This document shows positions 6,611-12,678 of a DNA stretch of 12,678 nucleotides, piece by piece. Below the pieces are notes generated by a model that was given only the letters and a program-made list of their open reading frames with translations, was not told where the DNA came from and did no database searches. The translations under genes and the position numbers were made by a program. The stretch is from Asterionellopsis glacialis (lineage: Eukaryota; Bacillariophyta; Plagiogrammaphyceae; Rhaphoneidales; Asterionellopsidaceae): contig WKLE02002128.1 of NCBI GenBank assembly GCA_014885115.2, forward strand, positions 6,207-18,884, read 5' to 3'. Within the stretch, counting starts at the first letter, position 1. Each line of letters begins with the position of its first letter.

Positions 6611-8734
6611 ATGAAGAGGCCTACGCTTCATGGAAGAGCAAATCTTTGTTTCAGCACACCAGTGTGGTTCAGTTTCGTGCTATCAATTCTTTTCTCAATA
6701 GTTTCGGCACAAACGGATGCACCGTCGGTTTCTCAAGTTCCATCTTTTAGTCCATCAAACGCCCCTACGCTTGGTGATACAAATGCCCCTACTGTAGCTA
6801 AACCAAAAGCCACAGTGGCTCCAACTGTACAGGCTTCTCAAGCTCCGAGTACATCAAGTTCACCCACCGTTAGGGGCTTTACTGGTGAGCTTACAGTTAC
6901 AAATGTTGGGTGGGTAGTATCAACCGATAAGGGAACGCCTATATACACTGCAGACACATTACCCGAGGAGGCAAAAACAGAGCATTCAAATGCATATGAA
7001 GCTGTCGTGAATGCAGCTCTTTCAGGCCTTGAACAAGGAGTTGAGTACATTGTAGGCAGTGCGAAGATTATGGGATATATCGATTCTGATTGTCCTGATC
7101 AGGATGTTAACGCTCCAGCTACAAAGAATTGTATGGATGTTATAGCAGAGTTCAAAGTTACTGTGGTAAATCGAGTAATCAATGACCTTGCAACGTTGCC
7201 AAATGCCGTTCACCAGAAAATTGATGATGGTTCGTTACAGGCACAGTTGGATAATATATTCTCGAATCACCCATTGGACGTGCTAGAGGGTTATGGACCT
7301 ACCAATACACTTGCACCCACAGTAACGGCATCGGCACAACCGACAGCACAACCCACAGCATCATTGTCTCCTTCTTTTGCTCCGAGTATTTCTTCAAAGC
7401 CAACAGCAGCGCCTACCAAAAGTGCAGAGCCATCAATTAGTGTTCACCCCTCTATGGCACCATCGCTATCTAGTCAACCATCAAATAAACCTACAGTCTC
7501 TGCTCGACCATCGGTATCAATGTTCCCGTCTTTGACGCCTTCTATATCACAGGTCCCATCAGCATCCCCCAGCAAATCTCACAGTCCCACAACTACAATG
7601 CCACCATCTTTATCACCAAGCATTTCCATATTGCCTTCTGGAGTACCATCACTCTCGGGTGCTCCTTCGCAAGAACCTTCTATAGCTCCTTCTGGTGCAC
7701 CTTCCACTACTGGAACACCAACAAGAACACTGTATACGGGAAACATTGAATTTGATATTGACATTAGTACAGAGAATACTAGTGGGTTGGAAGCCTATAT
7801 GATGAGTATAGGTATTTTGTATTCTCAACTAAAGAACGGCATTGAATTATTAGTTTTTCAGATTTTAGATGAGAGCTCAAATGAAAGATTGCTCCAAGAA
7901 TTAGCACTAGCAACAAGTCCAAATGAGGTGGGTGAGGAACCGCAACAGCATCGACGACGCCTTCCTGTTGAATTTCTCGATTATAAAGTGACACTAGCAC
8001 AAGATACAGATTGTCCAGCGGATGCTGCAGAAAATACAAACTGTGTAAACTTTTACGGTACTGTGGTATTGAATGTTACAAAAGAAGTGAGAGCAGAGGT
8101 AGAAGGTCCTTTACAAGAGGGACTGCAGAAGGCGATTGATGATGGAAAATTACAAGAAGAACTGCAACTCATTAATAGATTTTTCCCCTTGACAATAATC
8201 AGTAGCGACCCGGCAACATCTGCTCCTTCAACGACGCCATCCGTTACACCTGAACCGGATGAAGGTATGGGTTTAGTTCCCTTAATTGGTTTGTCAGCTG
8301 GACTAACTGCATTACTTGCATGCTGTGGTGGAGCAAGTTACTACTTTTGGCGTAGAAGACGTGCTCGTCTTGCCGCAGAGCAAATGACAGGTGTTCAAGA
8401 TGGGGAAGCACCACCCATGGATATTCAATATGATAAAAGCAAACAACCTTTTCCAGAAGCCTTTGATGATGAACCAGACAGTGATGATGATGAAGATGAT
8501 GCTGATGCTGATGTGAACGATCCATTGTCAACATTTAAAAGGGAACAAATTCGTTATCCTGATGTATTTGGTGATGGTCCTTCGAAAACCTTTGGTACAA
8601 GTAGTCCCAGCACACCTACGGATGATGACGACGACGACAGTGAGATGAGCAGCAGCGATGAAAGCGATGATGACGAGGTGGTACAGGATCTTGATCATTT
8701 AAGGACTGGACATGGACCAGGGGCCCAATACTAG
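6611..8734 (+). CDS. Type I membrane protein with two related Cys-pair domains and Pro-Ser linkers
   Basis: A 707-aa cell-surface or secretory-pathway protein. The signal peptide is residues 1-33, with cleavage expected after 'VSA'. A Pro/Ser/Thr segment (36-87) leads to domain 1 (about 90-228). Then comes a long Pro-Ser linker (229-374) with PS or PT about every 4-6 residues, a common feature of diatom extracellular proteins and a likely O-glycosylation zone. Domain 2 (about 375-533) resembles domain 1: both have an aromatic-TG entry, a 'DxDCP' then 'NC' cysteine pair (C161/C174 and C468/C478), a beta-like stretch, 'IDDGxLQxxL' and 'PL' at the end. The pattern of strands and helices recalls a SEA-like fold, which I only infer. 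'HRRRLP' (447-452) is a possible processing site. A membrane helix (about 554-579), the stop-transfer RRRRAR (581-586) and a very acidic cytosolic tail (618-690) follow. It could act in adhesion, cell wall or frustule assembly. I cannot give a name. Confidence 0.85.
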   Translation: MKRPTLHGRANLCFSTPVWFSFVLSILFSIVSAQTDAPSVSQVPSFSPSNAPTLGDTNAPTVAKPKATVAPTVQASQAPSTSSSPTVRGFTGELTVTNVGWVVSTDKGTPIYTADTLPEEAKTEHSNAYEAVVNAALSGLEQGVEYIVGSAKIMGYIDSDCPDQDVNAPATKNCMDVIAEFKVTVVNRVINDLATLPNAVHQKIDDGSLQAQLDNIFSNHPLDVLEGYGPTNTLAPTVTASAQPTAQPTASLSPSFAPSISSKPTAAPTKSAEPSISVHPSMAPSLSSQPSNKPTVSARPSVSMFPSLTPSISQVPSASPSKSHSPTTTMPPSLSPSISILPSGVPSLSGAPSQEPSIAPSGAPSTTGTPTRTLYTGNIEFDIDISTENTSGLEAYMMSIGILYSQLKNGIELLVFQILDESSNERLLQELALATSPNEVGEEPQQHRRRLPVEFLDYKVTLAQDTDCPADAAENTNCVNFYGTVVLNVTKEVRAEVEGPLQEGLQKAIDDGKLQEELQLINRFFPLTIISSDPATSAPSTTPSVTPEPDEGMGLVPLIGLSAGLTALLACCGGASYYFWRRRRARLAAEQMTGVQDGEAPPMDIQYDKSKQPFPEAFDDEPDSDDDEDDADADVNDPLSTFKREQIRYPDVFGDGPSKTFGTSSPSTPTDDDDDDSEMSSSDESDDDEVVQDLDHLRTGHGPGAQY

Positions 8735-9075
8735 GGGAGGGGGTATCTTTCAATGAAATTTGCCATGTAATTTTACTAATACTACATTTTGATGATATGG
8801 CGCTCCGACAGCGTATCTCTCTTGACATATCAATCCTTGTTATCTCTCCGATCGACTACTTATTACTCTAATCTGTGGCAGAGAATTTTAACGCTAAAAT
8901 GTGCAGATTTTTTTTAAGAAGAGCAATTCCGCACGAATTACACCTAAATTGTTTTGAGTGGACTAATCGTCTACAATGCATTTTTCGATAAAGTGTGCAA
9001 TGGCGAAATGTACAACTTGTTGACAAAGGTTCCACGAATGAATCACAGACAACATCAAGAAAAAAATAGACCTCT

Positions 9076-9122
9076 AGTCCTGAATTTCAACTTACTTTTC
9101 TCTTTAAATAGAATTCAGGACT
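9076..9122. repeat. 11-base perfect inverted repeat (hairpin)
   Basis: AGTCCTGAATT (9076-9086) and AATTCAGGACT (9112-9122) are perfect reverse complements with a 25-base T-rich loop. It lies between convergent genes, where it could fold in the 3' end of either transcript. It may instead be the remnant of a small inverted-repeat element. Its right part is overlapped by the doubtful minus-strand small ORF. Confidence 0.75.
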
Positions 9123-9299
9123 TTCAACAACATTTGACACAAAATGTTGTGTTTTGAAATTTATACTTTGGTTGGATTCTTGTGATTCGTGGTTTATCTG
9201 TAGTGAACGAGCAGATGCAATCAAAACGCATGCTACAAATGAAATGTAGATTCTCCATCCAAGCATTTCCATAGCTCTTGCGGTATGATGGGAACACAT
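9087..9299 (-). CDS. Doubtful small secreted or membrane peptide
   Basis: A 70-aa frame whose N-terminal half looks like a signal peptide or anchor: after two internal methionines (M10, M12) comes the hydrophobic run 'IYISFVACVLIASARS' (18-33), with an Ala-rich end that could be cleaved. The remaining 37 residues are Ser/Asn/Gln-rich without cysteines or a known motif. The start has G at -3. Translation could begin at M1, M10 or M12. There is no homology I recognise, and a 70-aa open frame is expected by chance in this length of AT-rich DNA. It could also be a first exon of an unrecognised gene. I list it only because of the signal-like segment. Confidence 0.2.
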   Translation of the reverse strand: MCSHHTARAMEMLGWRIYISFVACVLIASARSLQINHESQESNQSINFKTQHFVSNVVESPEFYLKRKVS

Positions 9300-9471
9300 T
9301 GCAACTAAATTTATAGATAGTGATTTAAAACATAACAGCTGCAGGAGTATGACATGATGATTTTTTTTTGTGGTGGCAATGATGATTACAAATTACTTCT
9401 CTGGGAAAGCAAAAAGAATGAGTTTGCGAGTGAAACCGAAGAAAAGGTTCATCTAACAATGCTATGTATTT

Positions 9472-10365
9472 TTAATTGTAGTATCGGTCGGATGGTGTAA
9501 TATAGATAGAATCATAAATTTTAGGAACAACACCAACACAGGGTCTTACATACCGATGTTTCGTCAAAACTTCAATATCATCATTACCTTCATCTTCATT
9601 TCTTGACAACATTTTCATTTGATGTTCACATGTACCACACGAACCATTTCTGCAGTTGTACGGTGTTTGATACTGTGCATCTAATGCCAAATTACAAAAA
9701 TGTGTACCTGGTAATGTTCCAACGCAAACACCATTTGGAAAGATCACCTTACAAACATCCTTGGATCGACTTACAGTAAGAGATAATTGTGATACTTCCA
9801 ATTGTTGTTGTTGTTGTTGCATGAGTTCCATAATTTGTTCAAATGATTTTGCAGAACAGTCTATGCCATTAATTGCTACTACCGAATCGCCACAACATAA
9901 TTTTCCACGTTTTGAAAATTCTATTGCATTACTTTGAGGAGAAATTTGAAGAATGAAAACACCATTATTATTATCATCATCATTACTGTCTTCACTTTTA
10001 GAATCATTTTCTTGAAGTATCAAACCCATAGGTACTTCTATATCAACTGTATCAAAAATTAAATCAATATCGTTTTCAATTGTTTGGGGTAGCATCCTTG
10101 CAGACAAACATTTTACTGCCACTGGACTGCTGGTGGCGGGAGATTTGTTGTTTTGTGAGGAACGATGGCAATGATGACCCAAATCTTTTGCTTGATGTAT
10201 ATTTTTCAATGAAACAAATGATGCTCTAGCCACAGGAATAACACCAACACCTTCAAAAGCACTACAGAGAAGTGTAACAAGAAACTGAAGAACAACACAT
10301 CGAGCACATCGGGTTACAGCGTGTACCAGCACTAGTTGAGGTACACCCAATATAGTTCGAGACAT
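9472..10365 (-). CDS. PDZ-like domain fused to a plant-type [2Fe-2S] ferredoxin domain, probably plastid-targeted
   Basis: A 297-aa protein with two recognisable modules. Residues 1-50 include hydrophobic stretches (6-17, 24-34) and 'LLCSAFEG' (32-39), resembling the 'SAF' cleavage motif of diatom plastid pre-sequences, so plastid import is likely but unproven. Residues about 105-200 look like a PDZ domain: 'PMGLIL' (112-117) in the ligand-loop position, then 'GVFILQISPQSNA' (135-147) and 'GDSVVAINGID' (159-169). An acidic/Asn insert (119-134) and a six-Gln run (183-188) interrupt it. Residues about 203-292 form a ferredoxin-like domain with C238, C243, C246 and C276, i.e. CX4CX2CX29C, exactly the spacing of plant and cyanobacterial [2Fe-2S] ferredoxins, in the familiar context 'YNCRNGSCGTC' and 'VRPCVG'. 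It should carry an electron-transfer cluster, with the PDZ part perhaps docking it to a partner protein's C-terminus. The partner is unknown. Confidence 0.85.
   Translation of the reverse strand: MSRTILGVPQLVLVHAVTRCARCVVLQFLVTLLCSAFEGVGVIPVARASFVSLKNIHQAKDLGHHCHRSSQNNKSPATSSPVAVKCLSARMLPQTIENDIDLIFDTVDIEVPMGLILQENDSKSEDSNDDDNNNGVFILQISPQSNAIEFSKRGKLCCGDSVVAINGIDCSAKSFEQIMELMQQQQQQLEVSQLSLTVSRSKDVCKVIFPNGVCVGTLPGTHFCNLALDAQYQTPYNCRNGSCGTCEHQMKMLSRNEDEGNDDIEVLTKHRYVRPCVGVVPKIYDSIYITPSDRYYN
9802..9819 (-). repeat. (CAA)6 microsatellite coding poly-Gln
   Basis: Six TTG units on the plus strand read as six CAA glutamine codons (residues 183-188) within the PDZ-like domain of the ferredoxin fusion protein. 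It is a perfect run and probably length-variable. It falls in what should be the last helix or loop of the PDZ fold. Confidence 0.85.
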
Positions 10366-11723
10366 TCTTTATCTCCTCGTACTCATAGAGTAAAAAGGGA
10401 GGGATCGGAGATTCAGCAATCTATCACAGAGCTGCAATAACCCGGTGCAAAGAGTGTGCAAAGTATGTTTTTGAAAAAAATCAGCGAGTGTATCTTCTTT
10501 TCAAAGAACAACAGATATTATAAGTCTGAAAATACAAAGTAAACATCGTTTCGCGGTACACGTACTGACCGTCCGTGATAGTGAACCAAAAAACTGACCA
10601 AAGGTTGTCGTATGGTGGACAGACGGTACCATATCAAGGTTCGTTTATGATAGTTTTTCTAATTCGATTTGTGTTCTATGGCAACGATGACCGTGGAATC
10701 AGATGGAGATAAATGGAAGATGAATGCTTAGACAGTGAGTGCAGCGATGCAAACATCAAGTCTTCAGTTTTTTTAATTCGCTGATCCAACTTTAAACCGC
10801 GGCAAAGGTAATGAAAAATCGAAAAAAAGAACCGCAGAGAAATATGACTGAACATAACTGTAGACTCGTAGCAACGAATGGAATGTCAGATTGTATTGCT
10901 TTAAAGGTATAATTGCCCGGATAAGATAGAGTAATGAGATAAATCTTAATATGCATATACAGCAAGCCAAGAAAGCAAGCTCTTTTAAAATATCCAGTAA
11001 AAGCAGATTATAATATCATGATTCTAATTGGTCACGCCTCACTGGGCATCTTCCATTTTGTGGAGCAGAATGGCGATGTGAAGCCGTCTTTCCTTTTTGT
11101 ACTTGTTGGAGCAAATTTGACAATTTGTAAAATCAAATGCTGGGGGAGAAAGAGCTTGCTCCTCTTCCGTTGTTGTGTCTTCATCGTCTCAATGAAGATG
11201 ATTTCAAATTCGCTGGAACAAGATCCGAATCCTGGACGTCTGTCTAGGTTTGACATTTTGCCTGTTGTCCCTTCAAACTCGTGTTCTTCGCAGTCCTGGT
11301 AGATAGTAGAATCAGTATACCATCTAACTGGGTAGAGTTCGGTTCTCATTTTCGTTTAATAAATAAATCTCTTTTTCAAGAATGTTCTTCGTATTCTGAT
11401 TACATAGTTCCTTATTCTTAATTTAAAAAATTATTTAAGCCTACAACGACACAAGGAAGAAAACATTAAGAACTTCAATGTCGTACATATATGCGCTCGA
11501 ACAAATGATTCTTCAGCAGTTTCAATCAGAGTTCTTCAATGTGTAACACTTTTTCCTAACTGACACTACACTTCTCATTTCGTGTATCAGGAGAGTGCAA
11601 GTGCATGTGTCTGCATCGAGCGAAAACTCTTGAAGTACAGGTTCCATTGAGGAAAGAACCCTTTCAAATTCGCACGCTACGCCCCTGTACGAAACAATCA
11701 CGTTTCACAAGATAACAACTAAT
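10366..11723. other. 1.36-kb divergent gene-poor region
   Basis: This region lies between the PDZ-ferredoxin start (minus) and the last gene's start (plus) and should contain both promoters. Overlapping antisense frames at 11018-11302 (plus) and 11032-11349 (minus), and a hydrophobic frame at 10773-10970 (minus), show no recognisable domain and cannot all be real. A 7-base hairpin with a 7-base loop (TCTTCAT at 11178-11184, ATGAAGA at 11192-11198) is present. No clear TATA box, tRNA or repeat array was seen. An unrecognised short gene or a 5' exon cannot be excluded. Confidence 0.5.
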
Positions 11724-12661
11724 ATGCGGGTTGGAGGGAAGCAGCATAATTCAAGCAGTTCACAAAACCGAAAATGCCGTAAGCCAGCGGAACAAATCAT
11801 CCCACTACCGTCAATGCCTGAGGATGCTGTGGCGGAGACAAGCGAGAAAACACAGCTATTTTCCAATAAAGAAAAAAGAGACTTCGCAGTAGACACCTAT
11901 CTCACTGATTCAAGCGGTTCCAAAGACGTTTGTGCTTCTTCTTATCTAATGAACTGTCATAATGAGGGAATTTCTGCCGAAGTTGCCAAAGAGGCAGAAC
12001 AAAAAAGCTATGCACTTTTTAAGAAATGGTGGGAGAAAGGAGGAATAAGTAAATGGATGTCTGAACAATCTGAAGAAAAGGAAGCAACAAAAGTGAGTCG
12101 GAGGACATATCGACAAAAATTGGAAGTTGATCAAGCTTCTTTGATGGCAACATTACAGAACAATGTGAGCAATATAGAAAATGTTTCCGTTTCTTTGCAA
12201 GCACTCCAACAAACTGCCAAGTCGGATTTACTTGCAGCTTTGCAAGCCTCTCGAGGTGACGTAGATAACCCTCGTTTTCTTTCAGCACTCAATGTTCTTT
12301 CATCTATTTACCTAGGATCTGGTCAGGATGCATGTAAGCCAGAACAGATGATGGATAAGTCTCATCCATTGCTTGACGGTTCTTGGGTATCATTGTCCAA
12401 GCCAAACTTTCCAGGCTGTCTTGGTACGAACAGTAAGGACGAATTTATGTACACATTAGGTAGGATGTCATTTGATATGTTTCGACCCACTGGACTTAAA
12501 TGCAGTATACAAAGTATTCAAAATGAAGTACAAAGCTTAGGATGTTTTGATGAATTACCGACCTCTGTCCCGCGATCGTTATGGAAGGAAGTTCAGCGAT
12601 ACGGTGAGGGAACCAATTCAACAAACCACACCGTGCCCAAAGCCAAATTGAGAAGGTACAA
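11724..12661 (+). CDS. Hypothetical protein, probably first exon of a longer gene (3' end outside the window)
   Basis: The open frame gives 313 aa before a TAA at 12663-12665, but that stop lies inside a consensus splice donor GTAAGT (12662-12667) followed by pyrimidine-rich DNA. I therefore end the exon at 12661 and expect the protein to continue. The N-terminus (1-60) is polar, with no signal peptide. A Lys/Glu/Trp-rich helical part (85-130, including 'FKKWWEKGGISKW') and a long probable coiled coil or helix (130-195) follow. Then comes a conserved-looking globular stretch: 'LLDGSWVSLSKPNFPGCLG' (216-234) and 'YTLGRMSFDMFRPTGLKCSI' (243-262). The 'DGxW' entry is reminiscent of PAP/fibrillin-type lipid-associated domains, but I cannot confirm this. 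The start ATG has A at -3. The absence of a targeting sequence suggests a cytosolic or nuclear location, unless an upstream exon exists. Confidence 0.7.
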
Positions 12662-12667
12662 GTAAGT
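12662..12667 (+). other. Predicted 5' splice donor GTAAGT
   Basis: A perfect eukaryotic donor hexamer directly after ...TACAA. The apparent stop codon TAA of the last gene is formed by the donor's own bases. The downstream bases to the window end are T/C-rich. The acceptor must lie beyond position 12678 if this is used. Confidence 0.55.
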
Positions 12668-12678
12668 TCCTTTCTTTC

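Larger units (their letters stand above)
8735..9471. other. Convergent 3' spacer with hairpin
   Basis: About 740 bases between the ends of the Pro-Ser membrane protein gene (plus) and the PDZ-ferredoxin gene (minus). It should hold both 3' untranslated regions. It contains T-rich runs (near 8908 and 9360), a strong 11-base inverted repeat (9076-9122) and one doubtful minus-strand small ORF with a signal-like N-terminus (9087-9299). A plus-strand frame at 8954-9157 shows no protein-like features. Confidence 0.55.

Noticed and set aside
6341..6631. 96-aa minus frame overlapping the start of the Pro-Ser protein gene
   Set aside because: It runs antisense through the signal-peptide start, has no recognisable domain, and competes with two other minus frames in the same place.
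7022..8828. Minus-strand frames inside the Pro-Ser protein gene (His-rich and Gly/Glu-rich)
   Set aside because: Their composition is the complement of the GAT/GAC (Asp) and Pro-Ser codon runs on the coding strand.
10569..10627. 6-base inverted pair ACCGTC/GACGGT in the PDZ-ferredoxin promoter region
   Set aside because: It is too short and too widely spaced to differ from chance.
11018..11349. Mutually antisense frames of 94 and 105 aa in the last divergent spacer
   Set aside because: They overlap on opposite strands with no domain, signal or bias. At most one could be real, and nothing favours either.
1..12678. tRNA, rRNA or transposase genes
   Set aside because: I looked for tRNA T-loop-like motifs, rRNA-like blocks and transposase or reverse-transcriptase motifs by eye and saw none. 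A weak tRNA with an intron could be missed without a covariance search.

Overview
This AT-rich window reads as nuclear DNA of a diatom (class-level call; I cannot name the species). The evidence is convergent. One protein carries long Pro-Ser 'PSxxPS' linkers typical of diatom surface proteins. One protein has a bipartite pre-sequence (ER signal, then a twin-arginine thylakoid signal) as expected for a complex plastid, and other N-termini carry signal peptides ending near an 'AF' that recalls the diatom plastid motif. Genes are single, spaced and on both strands, start codons have a purine at -3, no bacterial ribosome-binding sites are seen, and a consensus GTAAGT splice donor lies at the right edge. 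No rRNA, tRNA, CRISPR array or recognisable transposase was seen.

Layout, left to right: (1) an upstream region with a TATA box, then a 491-aa secretory, highly charged single-pass protein (584-2059, +); (2) a convergent, membrane-anchored PP2C-type phosphatase (2554-3987, -); (3) across a 652-bp divergent promoter region, a small predicted thylakoid-lumen protein (4640-5128, +); (4) a 1.5-kb gene-poor stretch with a cluster of GGTAC/GTACC near-palindromes and hairpins; (5) a 707-aa type I membrane protein with two related extracellular domains separated by a Pro-Ser linker and an acidic cytosolic tail (6611-8734, +); (6) a convergent spacer with an 11-bp hairpin and a doubtful small secreted ORF; (7) a 297-aa protein joining a PDZ-like domain to a plant-type [2Fe-2S] ferredoxin domain (9472-10365, -); (8) a 1.36-kb gene-poor divergent spacer; (9) a gene that starts at 11724 (+) and probably continues past the window through an intron.

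There is no operon logic and no proof that the genes work together. Two genes look plastid-directed (lumen protein, PDZ-ferredoxin) and three encode membrane or secretory proteins (charged protein, PP2C, Pro-Ser protein). The last three could belong to the cell-surface or silica-deposition pathway, but that is a hypothesis only. The most distinctive observations are the PDZ-ferredoxin fusion, the duplicated Cys-pair domain in the Pro-Ser protein, and the repeated TACCAGGTAC near-palindromes.
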